Below, piece after piece: positions 49,915 to 60,006 of a DNA stretch of 64,000 nucleotides. The stretch comes from Oscillospiraceae bacterium (GTDB taxonomy: Bacteria > Bacillota > Clostridia > Oscillospirales > CAG-272), in assembly GCA_022009675.1 (NCBI GenBank), contig CP091718.1, forward strand, positions 744,001 through 808,000, written 5' to 3'. Within the stretch, counting starts at the first letter, position 1, and the number at the start of each line of letters is the position of its first letter. The translations under genes and the position numbers were made by a program. The notes under the pieces were generated by a model. The model saw only the letters and a program-made list of their open reading frames with translations, was not told the DNA's origin and ran no database searches.

Positions 49915-51333
49915 GTATAGTTTTTCGCGGGGGGAGGGGGCTGAACCCCGGCGGCACCGGCTATCCCTGCCGCTGTGGTGCCGGTGGGGGCGCAGAGGGC
50001 AGTCGCCTGCCAACCCCTGCCTTTAAGTTTGCTTTCTTGCCCCTATCCCCTTCCCTCTCCGGGGAAGGGGAGATTCTAAGTTGATTTTTGCCGGGGGCTC
50101 CGCCCCGGCACCCCGGGCATGAGACCGCTTGCGGCACTTACTGTCCCAGCCAAGCAGCCACTCCGGCGGTCGAACCCCGGCGGCACCGGCTATCCCTGCC
50201 GCTGTGGTACCCGCAGGGGCGCAGGGGACAGTCGCCTGCCAACCCTGCCTTTAAGTTTGCTTTTCTTGCCCCCATCCCTCCCAGCCCCCTTCCCAGCGGG
50301 AAGGAGATTAAGTTGATTTTGCCGGGGGCTCCGCCCCCGGCACCCCGAGCATTAGACCGCTTGCGGCACTTACTGTCCCAGCCAAGCAGGCACTCCGGCG
50401 GCTGAACCCCGGCGGCACTGGCTATCCCTGCCACTGTGGTGCCCGCAGGGGGCGCAGGGGACAGTCGCTCTGCCGATTCTGCCTTTTAGCTTGCTTTTTC
50501 TGCCCCCCTTCCCCGAAAGGGAAGGATAGACCCCCAGCCCCTTCCCGCCGGGAAGGGGGCGGGGGATGGGGGCAGAAAGTAAGCTAAAAGGCAGCGTAGG
50601 CAGGCGACAAAGCAGGCAAGCCCCCTGCGAACACCGCAGCGGCAAGGTCGGCAGGCGACCGCCCCCTGCGCCCCCCGCCGGGTGCGTGGTTCGCCCCTTC
50701 CCCAGTGCCGCGCAGGCTTAGTCGCGGGGATGCAAAGGGGCTTCGCCCCTTGCATAAAAATAACCTAAAGTCTCCCCTTCCCGCCGGGAAGGGGCTGGGG
50801 GATGGGGGCAGAAAAAGCAAGCTAAAGGCAGGGTTGGCAGGCGACAAAGCAGGCAAGCCCCCTGCGAACACCGCAGCGGCAAGGTCGGCGGGCGACCGCC
50901 CCCTGCGCCCCCGCCGGGTACCGAATTGGCAGGTCGAGCCAGTGCCGCGCGGGCAAGCCCCCATTGAGTTTTCCACAGCGGCAGAGCGAACCGGTGCCGC
51001 GCAGGCTTAGTCGCGGGGATGCAAGGGGCGAAGCCCCTTGCATAAAAATAACCTATAGTCTCCCCTTCCCCGGAGGGAGAGGGGCGGGGGATGGGGACAA
51101 AAGCAAAACTAAAGGCAGCGTAGGCAGGGCGACAAAGCAGGCAAGCCCCCCTGCGAACACCGCAGCGGCAAGGTCGGCAGGCGACCGCCCCCTGCGCCCC
51201 CCGCCGGGCGCGGGGTTCGCCCCTTCCCCAGTGCCGCGCGGGTTCAGTCGCGGGGATGCAGGGGCTCCGCCCCGGCGTTCTTGCCCCCGTCTGTAACTTT
51301 TTTTCGCCGGCGGCGGCTTTTTCCGCCTATCTC
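49915..51333. repeat. Intergenic repeat locus 9 (reverse rounds, B-B junction, forward rounds)
   Basis: No gene is supported in 1.4 kb. Two reverse rounds have A2 hairpins at 50085-50115 and 50312-50342. At about 50505-50570 two B units meet back to back, marking the axis without a D element. Forward rounds follow with A hairpins at 50729-50755 (one extra base) and 51019-51043, B units and C linkers to about 51240. Confidence 0.86.
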
Positions 51334-51362
51334 TTGATTCTTTTCTTCATTTGTGATATACT
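51334..51362 (+). promoter_or_regulatory. Sigma-A promoter of the exonuclease operon
   Basis: TTGATT, 17-base spacer, TATACT, about 90 bases before the GTG start and just to the right of repeat locus 9. Confidence 0.78.
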
Positions 51363-51453
51363 GTTTCTGATTGGTCAGGTTCCGGCAAGGAAAAGGGAGC
51401 GGGAGCACCCGGCGGAACCCGAAATACATAGGAAGGATACAGGAAAACAGACA

Positions 51454-52810
51454 GTGGGGAACAGCAAACGATTCAGCGCAGGGGGACAGTCCGCCGGGCA
51501 GACTGCCGGAAAGCCCGCCCTGTCCTGCCTGTCGGCAAAGGAAGCGGAGAAGCGGGGCTATCTGTCCGCGGAGCTGCTCAACCGGATGCACCTGACGCCG
51601 ACAGGCGCACCCATCGCCTTCACACAGCAGGAGAACGGCGAGACAGTGTACTACTACGACGCGCGGCACGTCGCCGAGGCGGCGCCGGAGCTGTGGTACA
51701 GACCTCTGATGGAGGAGCAGGAAACGAGGACGCTGGACAGCGGCGAAACAGTCCTGAAAATGAACGCCCGGCAGGCAGCCGCGCGCGGATGGTATACGCG
51801 CGAACGGCTGGATCGCATGGGCTACGATGTGGCGGAGGGACAGGAGCCGGTCGCCTGCAGTGAGCGCCCCGGCGGACAGACCGTCTGCTTCTATGACCGG
51901 CGCGCCGCCGTCCGCCGCCCGCCCCTGCGTGGCGTGCGGGAAGGGCGTCCGCTACAAGCGCAAGCTCTGCCGCGACTGCTTTGAGGCGGATCTCGCGCAC
52001 CGCCGCGCCGAGGGCGACGCCTACCGCGCCCTGCCCCGTCACATGGACCGCACCCGCGTGCTGTTCTTTGACCTGGAGCTGACCGGCGTGTACGACCACG
52101 ACGAGATCATCTCGGTGTCCATCATGAACGCCATGGGAGGCGTCCTGATGGACACGCTGGTCAAGCCGCTCCACAAGAAAAAGTGGAACCGCACCGAGAA
52201 GATTCACGGCATCTCGCCTGCCATGGTGCAGGACGCGCCTACCCTCGACGAGCTGATTCCCCGCATCAAGCAGCTGTTTGACGCGGCGGATAACCTCATC
52301 GCCTTCGGCGTTTCCACCGACTTCGGGCACATCAAGTACATCTACGAGACCGAGGAGGAGCAGGAAGCGCTCCACCGGAAGGTGCGCTGTGCCGCGCTGG
52401 AGTTCGTGCGCTACCAGAACGAGCATTTCCCGGACAACACCCACGCCGCCCTGGTCGATGCCATGGCGACCATGGGAATCACCTGGGAGGGCATCCCCCA
52501 TTCCTCCATCGCGGACACCATCGGCTGCATGAAGGTCTGGGAGGCACTGTTCCCCAACTACTACAACACCCCCGCGCCGGAGGCTGTCGCCCGCGGCATG
52601 ACCGGCATTCCCTACGTGCTGGAGGGCAGAACCAAGCTGGAGCGTGCCGCCTGCATGGCGGCGACGGTCGGCGTCAGCTACGGCGACTTCCTGCAGGAGG
52701 ACGCCGGGGTTGCGGACGATGACACCCCCGAGGATGCCGAGGAAACCGAGGATGCTGACGGAGCCGGCACCGCCGGGGATGCCGCCGGAAAGGAGTCGCT
52801 GTATGTCTGA
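51454..52810 (+). CDS. DnaQ-type 3'-5' exonuclease with twin N-terminal modules and zinc ribbon (one frameshift)
   Basis: The N-terminal half has two similar blocks of about 60 residues: AKEAEKRGYLSAELLNRM...GETVYYYDAR and ARQAAARGWYTRERLDRM...GQTVCFYDRR. A likely zinc ribbon follows (CVACGKGVRYKRKLCRDC), then an exonuclease fold: FFDLELTG (Asp-x-Glu), GVSTDFGHI (Asp) and HAALVDAM (DEDDh-type His-x4-Asp). The acidic tail ends in GKESLYV. I know no named family with this order. A missing C near 51917 separates the modules from the ribbon; the join RRARPCVACG is plausible, but the two parts could also be separate genes. I take the GTG at 51454 (AGGAAAACAGACA upstream); no ATG fits. Confidence 0.68.
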
Positions 52811-53147
52811 TCCCCTGTTCGGATTGGAGAAGGATCACCGGATCCGGGGCGACGGGGAGGTCGTCCTGCTGACCACGGTGCATGACGTTGCCATGCTGGG
52901 ACTCGTGCGCGGTCTGCTGGAGGACGCGGACATCCCCTATCTGGTACACGAGCGCGCAACGGGCAGTGCCATGCGCATCATGACCGGATTCTCCCTGTTC
53001 GGGACGGATATTTTCGTGCCTGCCTCCGCGCTGGAAACGGCGCGCGGGCTGATTGCCGGGTTCGCACAGGACACTGCGGCAGACGCAGCAGACGCAGCAG
53101 ACGCGGCAGACGCGGCAGATACGGCACAGGAGAAGGAATCGGAATGA
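52803..53147 (+). CDS. DUF2007-like small protein with Ala-Ala-Asp tail
   Basis: The 114 residues contain a ferredoxin-like DUF2007 core: VVLLTTVHDVAMLGLVRGLLEDADIPY, then FGTDIFVPASALETARGLIAG. This family is called a putative signal transducer; no function is established. The C-terminal tail is a run of Ala-Ala-Asp repeats encoded by a GCAGAC-type microsatellite (53083-53118), likely to vary in length. The ATG overlaps the previous stop by 8 bases and its own stop overlaps thiI by 4, so the three genes are tightly coupled. Confidence 0.75.
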   Translation: MSDPLFGLEKDHRIRGDGEVVLLTTVHDVAMLGLVRGLLEDADIPYLVHERATGSAMRIMTGFSLFGTDIFVPASALETARGLIAGFAQDTAADAADAADAADAADTAQEKESE

Positions 53148-54339
53148 AGGAAATTCTGCTATGCAAGTACGGGGAAATCATCCTCAAGGGTGCCAACCGC
53201 CGTTACTTTGAGGATATGCTGGAGCGCCAGCTCAAGCGGAAGGCGCGGGCGCACGGCAATTTCAACGTCTACCGCGCGCAGAGCACGCTGTATGTCGAGC
53301 CGCTGGACGAGGCGGCAGACATGGACGGAATGCTGGCGGACGCCTGCCGGGTGTTCGGCATTATCTCGATTGCCCGCGCCGCCGTATGCGAAAAGTCCAT
53401 GGAGAGCATCTGCGCAACCGTGAAGCAGTACATCCCGCCCGCACTGGCGGGCAAGCGCAGCTTCAAGGTGGAGGCCAAGCGCTCGGACAAGCGCTTCCCC
53501 CTTGATTCCATGCAGATCGCCGCCGAAGCCGGCGCCGCCGTGCTGGAATCTGTTCCGGGCATCCGGGTGGACGTGCATCACCCGGACGTCACCGTGCGCG
53601 TGGAGGTGCGCGAGTACGCCGCCTATGTCCACGCCGGCTCTGTCAAGGGCGCCGGCGGTATGCCGGTCGGCACCAACGGGCGGGGACTTCTGCTTCTGTC
53701 CGGGGGCATTGATTCGCCTGTCGCCGGGTTCATGATGGCTAAGCGCGGCATGACAGTGGAAGCCATCCACTTTGAGTCGGCGCCCTATACCTCCCGCATG
53801 GCGCTGGAGAAAGTCCTGCGCCTCGGCCGTATTCTGTCCGCCTACAACAACGACGAGCTGATCGTCCATATCGTCTCGCTTACGCATATCCAGGAATCCC
53901 TTGTGAACGCCTGCGAGGAGGACTACTTCACGCTCCTTCTCCGGCGCTATATGATGGCAATCGCCGACCGCGCCGCGGATATGTGCCGCTGCGGCTCCCT
54001 TTATCACCGGCGAAAGCCTCGGACAGGTGGCGTCCCAGACCGCCGAAGCCCTCAGCGTCACCGATCCGCTCGCCTCCCGCCCCGTCTTTCGCCCCTGCAT
54101 CGGGCTGGACAAGGAGGAGATCGTGGAAATTGCCCGCCGTATCGGTACCTTCGAAACCTCCATCGAACCCCTTCGAGGACTGCTGTACCGTCTTTACCCC
54201 CCGCCATCCCCGTACCCGCCCCGTCCTCTCCAAAGTCCTCGACCAGGAAGCCCGCCTCGACTTCCCCGCCCTTGTCTCCGAAGCCCTCGCCGGTATGCAC
54301 CGCGTCATCCTTCGCCCCGGTCAGGAAATTGTATTCTGA
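53144..54339 (+). CDS. thiI: tRNA 4-thiouridine / thiamine sulfur-transfer protein ThiI (two frameshifts)
   Basis: Adenylates U8 of tRNA for 4-thiouridine formation and may pass sulfur to thiamine synthesis. A ferredoxin-like plus THUMP part (about 1-165) precedes the PP-loop LSGGIDSPVAGFMMAKRG and GESLGQVASQT. The protein ends with the conserved FEDCCTVFTPRHPRT region and no rhodanese domain, the short form found in most Firmicutes. Shifts lie near 53993 (before FITGESLGQ) and near 54164 (extra C; join EPFEDCCTVF). ThiI needs a cysteine desulfurase; none is in this window. Confidence 0.92.
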
Positions 54340-54344
54340 AACGG

Positions 54345-54420
54345 GGAGGGGGCAAGAAGCTCCGGGGGACTCTTGAAAGAGTCCCCGAACCCCCGGAACT
54401 TTTCCCCGATTTTATTATGA
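54345..54420 (+). terminator. E-family hairpin, probable terminator of thiI
   Basis: GGGGGACTCTT / AAGAGTCCCC (about 54364-54386), 25 bases after the stop, followed by the conserved GGAACTTTTCCCC tail. Confidence 0.65.
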
Positions 54421-54518
54421 CCGGAGCCGGGGACAAGGCAAATATATGTAACGGCAGGTGACGCCAACGCCGGGATACGCCTTCCCCTTCCAAACATAAG
54501 AAAGGAACACCAAACACC

Positions 54519-55082
54519 ATGGAACAGAAATACTACCATATGAACATAGTGGGATGCGAGCGCGATCTGCCGCTCTGCCCGCTCAACGAGCACCTGATGA
54601 TAGGCGCATTCGTCATTTTCGGCGACCCGGAACTGACAACAGCCTGCGCCGCAGAACTGCTCCGGCGCGTGCCCGCGTATGATTATATCATCACGGCAGA
54701 GGCAAAAGGAATCCCGCTGGTGCACGAAATGGCACGCCTCGCGGGGAATCAGCGCTACCTGCTGGCAAGAAAAGGTCCCAAACTCTATATGCGCCACATC
54801 CTTGACGTGTCGGTGCATTCCATCACCACCGACCGCGAGCAGCACCTGTACGTCGATGGGGAGGACGCCGCGCGCATGAAGGGCAAGCGTATCCTCATCG
54901 TGGATGACGTCGTGTCCACAGGCGAATCCCTGCACGCACTGGAAACACTGGTCAATGAGGCGGGCGGCATCATATGCGGGCGTGCCTGCATCCTCGCGGA
55001 GGGTGAAGCCGCCGACCGCTCCGACCTCGTGTATCTCGAAAAAGCTCCCCTGTTCGACGCCGCCGGCAACCCGCTCGACTGA
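54519..55082 (+). CDS. Phosphoribosyltransferase, adenine-PRT-like
   Basis: The 187-residue protein carries the PRPP-binding motif RILIVDDVVSTGESL and the type I PRT core (YDYIITAEAKGIPLVHEMAR). It resembles adenine or xanthine phosphoribosyltransferases and regulatory PRT relatives; the hood region (LPLCPLNEHLMIGAFVIFGD) is not a classic Apt start, so the base is uncertain. It probably recycles a purine base to a nucleotide. AAAGGAAC precedes the ATG. The frame is intact. Confidence 0.78.
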   Translation: MEQKYYHMNIVGCERDLPLCPLNEHLMIGAFVIFGDPELTTACAAELLRRVPAYDYIITAEAKGIPLVHEMARLAGNQRYLLARKGPKLYMRHILDVSVHSITTDREQHLYVDGEDAARMKGKRILIVDDVVSTGESLHALETLVNEAGGIICGRACILAEGEAADRSDLVYLEKAPLFDAAGNPLD

Positions 55083-55134
55083 CGTCCCCCAAAACACATC
55101 ATTCCCATACATCACGAAAGAAGGAAAAAAACAT

Positions 55135-56431
55135 ATGAACAGAACCAGAATCGGCGCGGTCACGCCGGGCGCGCGCTACCGCATCTCCGGCTTTGTCGAG
55201 AACCTGCGGAACAAGAAGAAGATGGCGTTCCTTGTCATCCGGGACATCACGGGAAAGCTGCAGGTCACGCTGGAGAAGGAGAAGAACCCGGAGCTGGCGG
55301 CGCTGGTGGATCAGCTGACGCTGGACTCGGTCGTCACGGTGGAAGGCGAGGTCGTCGCCAATGAGTACGTCAAGATGGGCGGCATGGAAATGCTCCCGGA
55401 CACCATGCGCATCGAATCCGTCGCCGAGGCGCTGCCCATTCAGGATGACAGCGACATCGACGCGCGCATGGACTACCGCTGGATCGACCTGCGCCGCGAG
55501 CAGAACCAGCTCATGCTCCGCCTCCAGACCACGCTGACCGCCGCCCTGCGCGAATTCCTGCTGGAGCGGGAGTTCGTGGAAATCCACACGCCGAAGCTGA
55601 TTGCCGCCGCAAGCGAGTCCGGCTCCGAGGTGTTTGAGGTCAGATACTTCGACACCAAGGCGTATCTGGCGCAGTCGCCGCAGTTCTACAAGCAGATGGC
55701 GATGGCGTCCGGGCTGGAGCGCATCTTTGAGACAGGTCCCGTTTTCCGCGCCGAGAAGTCCTACACCAACAAGCACGCGACCGAATTCTCCGGCTTTGAT
55801 CTGGAGTTCTCCTACGTGTACACCTGCGAGGAGGTCATGCACATGGAGGAGGAGCTGCTGGCTTACGCCTTTGCCAAGGTCAAGGCGGCACACGGCGAGG
55901 ACATCGTGCGCCTGTTCGGCGAGGACAAGGCGGTCACAGTGCCGACTGTTCCCTTCCCGCGCATCACGCTGGCGGAGCTGTACCGGGAGCTGGAGTCGCG
56001 CTACGGCTACACGGTTCCGGACGAGGCAAAGGGCGATCTGACCACCGAGGCGGAGCATCTCTGCGCGCGCTTCTCCTTGGAGAAGTACGGCAGCGAGTTC
56101 CTGTTCGTGACGGATTATTCCGCCGCCGAACGGGCGTTCTACCATATGCGGGACGAGCGCGGCGTGCCGATGGGCTACGACCTGATCTGGCTCGGCTGTG
56201 AAATCACCACGGGCGCGGTGCGCGAGCATCGCTACGATGTACTCAAAAAGCAGGCGGACGAAAAAGGGGCTGGGCGAGGATGTCGCCTTCTACCTCCAGT
56301 TCTTCCGCTACGGCTGCCCCCCGCACGGCGGCTTCGGACTGGGCGTTGACCGCCTGACCATGCTCTTCCTGGGACTGTCGATCAAGGAAGCGGAGTTCCT
56401 GTTCCGCGGGCCCAACCGTCTGACGCCCTGA
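55135..56431 (+). CDS. aspS: Aspartyl-tRNA synthetase, archaeal-type short form (one frameshift)
   Basis: About 432 residues: an OB-fold anticodon domain (GFVENLRNKKKMAFLVIRD) and a class II core with motif 2 FETGPVFRAEKSYTNKHATEF and motif 3 GFGLGVDRLTMLFLG. Without the bacterial GAD insertion it matches the archaeal-type or AspRS2 group, often non-discriminating and used with GatCAB to make Asn-tRNA. One extra G in a GGGG run near 56268 shifts the frame; corrected, it reads ADEKGLGEDVAFYLQFF. AGAAGGAAAA precedes the ATG. This protein may charge tRNA-Asn as well as tRNA-Asp; that is inference. Confidence 0.93.
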
Positions 56432-56463
56432 CCGGCGTCCGGCTCGCCCGGAGGTGCCTCCCT

Positions 56464-56896
56464 ATGCTGATTTCCACCAAAGGTCGCTACGCCCTGCGCG
56501 TCGTGCTTGACCTTGCTCAGCACGCCGGGGACGGGTACGTTTCCCTCAAATCCGTGGCAGAACGGCAGGATGTCTCTGTCAAGTACCTGGAGTCCATCGT
56601 CGCCCTCCTGCAAAAAGGCGGCGTCCTGACCAGCCAGCGCGGCACGCAGGGCGGCTATCGCCTCGCCTGCCCCGCCTCCGAGCTCTCTGTCTACGAGATC
56701 GTCCGCCTTACCGAAGGCTCGCTCGCTCCCGTCACCTGCCTGGAGGATTTTTGACCCCTCCGTCGGCTGCGTCTGCAGTCGCGCCGGCGGCTGCCTTACC
56801 CTCCCCCTCTGGCAGGGGCTTGAGCGCCGCGTCGTGGAGTACCTCTCCGGCGTGACCGTCCAGGATCTCCTTGATGGCAGGGCTTTGGATCAGTAG
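56464..56896 (+). CDS. Rrf2/IscR-like Fe-S regulator (one frameshift)
   Basis: The winged-helix start MLISTKGRYALRVVLDLAQH is the Rrf2 signature; GGVLTSQRGTQGGYRLA is the wing. One extra T in a T5 run near 56750 truncates the frame; corrected, the protein continues CLEDFDPSVGCVCSRAGGC with the three Cys of IscR-type proteins, which hold a [2Fe-2S] cluster and sense iron-sulfur status or stress. It ends at 56896 (about 143 residues). IscR genes usually precede a cysteine desulfurase; here repeats and a group II intron follow instead. Confidence 0.88.
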
Positions 56897-58105
56897 AGAG
56901 AAATGAGAAACGCCGGGGGACTTTTGAAAGAGTCCCCCGCGCCCCCCGGAACTTTTTTCCGAATATGATTGTGATTGCCCGGAATCGGCGCGGATGCGCG
57001 GTTCCGGGCTTTTTCTGCCTTTTTGCGGTGTGACATGGTGGGGGATGGTTTCCCTATGACCAAAGGGGGGGCTTGCCTTCTTTGTCGCCCGCCTGCCCTG
57101 CCTTTTTGCTTTGATTTTGCCCCCTATCCCTCGACCCCTCTTCCCCGGCGGGGAAGGGGGAGATTTTAGGATTATTTCATGCAAGGGGCTTCGCCCCTTG
57201 CATCCCCGGGGCTGAACCCGCGCGGCGCTTACAGCCCCTGCCAATCAGGTGCAAGCGGGGGCTTGCCTTCTTTGTCGCCCGCCTACCCCGCCTTTGGTTT
57301 ACTTTTCCTGCCCCCTATCCCCTCGACCCCCTTCCCCGGTGGGGAAGGGGGAGATTTTAGGTTATTTCATGCAAGGGGCTTCGCCCCTTGCATCCCCGGG
57401 GCTGAACCCGAGCGGCGCTTGCTCGCCCTGCCGTTGTGGTACCCAGCGGGGGCGTGCCCCCGGCGTTGCCGGCGCGGCGAGCGTTGGCGGTACCCTGCGG
57501 GGGCTTGCCTTCTTTGTTGCCCGCCTACCCCGCCTTTAGTTTGCTTTTCTTTCCCCATCCCTCCCAGCCCCCTTCCCCTCCGGGGAAGGGGGAGACTTAA
57601 GGTTATTTCATGCAAGGGGCTTCGCCCCTTGCATCCCCGGGGCTGAACCCGAGCGGCGCTTGCTCGCCCTGCCCCGGGGGAGAGGACCATCTCAAACGCC
57701 GCCGTCGCTTGCGACGGATAGTTCCATCTCCCCCGGTCCCCCCTCTCCTTGGCTGCCGGCACTGCCCCCGTAAACAAACAGAAACCTTTGGTCGTGCAAG
57801 TGCCGCGCCCCGCCCAGTTTGGGGATGCAAGGGGCGAAGCCCCTTGCTTGAAATAACCTTGATTCTCCCCCTTCCCGCCGGGAAGGGGGTCGGGGAGGGA
57901 TGGGGTGAAAAGAACGCTAAAGGCATGGCAGGCGGGCAAGGAAGAAGGCGCACCCCCGCCGGGTGCACGATTCGCCCCCTGCCCCAATGCCGCCCGGGTT
58001 CAGGCGCGGGGATGCAAGGGGCGAAGCCCCTTGCATAAGAAAAACTATATTCTCCCCCTTCCCCGGAGGGAAGGGGCTGGGGGATGGGGGCAGGATAATA
58101 AGCTA
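56897..58105. repeat. Intergenic repeat locus 10a (E, three reverse rounds, D-long, two forward A)
   Basis: No gene is supported. An E hairpin (56914-56938) lies 18 bases after the regulator stop. Three reverse C-B-A rounds follow (A at 57179-57203, 57369-57393 and 57609-57633), then D-long (about 57670-57770) and forward A hairpins at 57825-57849 and 58012-58036 with B units. The array continues beyond the intron at 60007. It shows the reverse-D-forward layout most completely. Confidence 0.88.
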
Positions 58106-60006
58106 ATCGAGTAGGGAGGCTGCCCATTAGCTGAGCAGCCGACCTCTCACACCACCGTGCGTACCGTTCGGTACACGGCGGTTCAATCATAAACAGTGCA
58201 GAGACTTGTACGCTTCGGATATATCGTAATATCCACGGCGTGCAAGTCTTTCGTTTGTAATGGTGTGGGTCAGTATCCCACTTCCTGCAACAGCCCAATA
58301 GCCTTTTACGGGTATTTCCGTTTCGGTATGCCTGCCAGTCGGGCATTCCCAACTTCTTCAGGTTCTCCACCCTTGTTCTCGGCTTCTTCCACTGCTTCCA
58401 GATATACATTCGTATTCTTCTGCGAAGCCACTCGTTCCACCTTTCCATATCGTTCTTCATCTCCGCTATTCCGTAATATCCAAGCCATCCTCGCATGAAC
58501 ACCTTTACCTTGTAAAACACGGTGTCAAGCTTTCTGCCCTGACTTCGGGAAGTAAGTCTTTTCAGCTTTTCTTTGGCTTTCTTCTTCGACTTTGCGTGAA
58601 CCCGGATATATGTACCCTTTCTGTTCCTTCCCATCGCAAAGCCGAGAAACCGAAATTTCGGATTGAATAAACGCTTACCGCCCGGCTCTTTTTTCCGTAT
58701 TTACCTTGAGCTTCAGTTTCTTCTCAAGGTATGACGTACTTGTTCCGAGCAATCTTTCTGCCGCACGGATACTCCCCGCAAGGAGTATTATGTCATCTGC
58801 GTAGCGGATTACCTTTACCCCTCTGCCCTCAAACTCCTTGTCGAATTTGTCGAGATAGATATTTGCAAGTAGTGGCGAAAGATTTCCTCCTTGGGGGAAC
58901 CTTCTTCCGTTTTTCATTACGATACCGTTCTCCATCACTCCGCTCTTCAGATATTTCTTGATAAGGTCTGTCAACCGCTTGTCTTTAACTTCCTGTCGGA
59001 GCATATTCATAAGCAATTCGTGGTTGAGTGTGTCAAAGTATTTGGATAAATCAAGGCATACGGCATATTGGTACCCCTCGTCCGCATACTCCTTCACTTT
59101 GAGTATTGCATCCTTTGCGCTTCTGTGCGGTCTGTAGCCGTAGCTTCCGTCCGAAAAACTTCGGCTCATAGATTGGTGTCAGCACCTGCGCTATTGCCTG
59201 TTGGATAATGCGGTCTATTACGGTTGGTATTCCAAGCTTTCGTACACCGCCGTTATCCTTTTTGGATTTCCACTCTTCGCACCGGAGACGGCTTGTATTT
59301 GCCGTTTCTTATGCTTTCGAGCAGTTCTTCCCGATGTTCCTTCAGCCACGGAAGCGCTTCATCTACGGTCATTCCGTCTACTCCGCTTGCTCCCTTTATT
59401 GGCTTTCACCCGCCTGTAGGCTCTGTTCAGATTATCTCTGTCAAGCACCTTTTCAAGCAAGTCTGCACCGTCTCTTTCTTCTGCTTTCTGAGTTTCGGCA
59501 CTGTACGCTTCTGCATACTCTTTAGTGTTCCACACCATCCCTTTGCAGGAAGCCACCACTCCCCGGTGTATTCTGTTTTTCATTGTACCGACCTCCTTCA
59601 GCCGTTTACTTGAGACTTATGATTGTTCAGCCCTTCCCGAGCTTTTTCTCGGTACTATGGCTTCTGCTGACTTCTTGCGGTTCGTTGTTACTATGCTTCG
59701 TTTCGAATTCGTCTACTCCTATGCACCCGCAAGACCTCCCCGGGTAAGCGTAATCACTTTCACCTCATATATCTGCTGCATTTACGCCTTGAATTTCGGG
59801 CAGTATCGGACTTTGTTTTGTCTTGCAAACTCATCCATTTCAAAAACGCCTTTTTATGCAGTTTCTGTTCGTCAGACCGAGGTTTTTGCCTCCGACTTCT
59901 TTCAGACTCCGCCTCACGACGGACGCCCTTGTCTTTAGCTAACAGTTCCTACTGCCATGCCTGTAGCGGACTTTCACCGCCAAGTTATTACGCGTGCCGG
60001 GCACAC
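58106..60006 (-). mobile_element. Group II intron inserted in a unit C repeat
   Basis: The RNA begins at 60006 with GUGUGCCCGGC and continues with AACUUGGCGGUGAAAGUCCGC, a typical bacterial group II 5' domain. Near the other end are a domain V-like stretch (GAACCGCCGUGUACCGAACGG) and a domain VI hairpin (GGCUGCUCAGCUAAUGGGCAGCC). It ends ...ACUCGAU, an AY end. Both edges are exact: removing 58106-60006 rejoins AGCTA and AAGGC into the unit C sequence seen intact at 60189. A candidate EBS1 (AAGGCG at plus 59785-59790, or a second copy near 59847) can pair with the last six exon bases, UGCCUU. Length is 1901 bases. Confidence 0.93.
58187..59583 (-). CDS. ltrA: Group II intron reverse transcriptase/maturase (four frameshifts)
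   Basis: The protein starts MKNRIHRGVVASCKGM and has the reverse transcriptase catalytic YADD (VIRYADDIILLAG), GYRPHRSAKDAI, PQGGNLSPLLANIYLD, and the maturase X domain (RSQGRKLDTVFYKVKVFMRGWLGYYGIAEM, quoted in part: MRGWLGYYG). I see no C-terminal HNH endonuclease. Four indels all lie in homopolymers: GGG near 59399, A5 near 59264, T5 near 59163 and A6 near 58692. As read, the enzyme is inactive; if these are sequencing errors it is intact. The C-terminal stop is unclear: the frame runs on through domain V. Confidence 0.88.

Noticed and set aside
53083..53118. Possible phase-variable promoter or coding switch in the GCAGAC repeats
   Set aside because: The repeat unit is a multiple of three and lies within the frame, so length changes cannot shift the frame.
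58106..60006. Retron or DGR reverse transcriptase
   Set aside because: YADD plus a maturase X domain and domain V/VI RNA ends identify a group II intron; no template-variable repeat pair or msr-msd structure was found.
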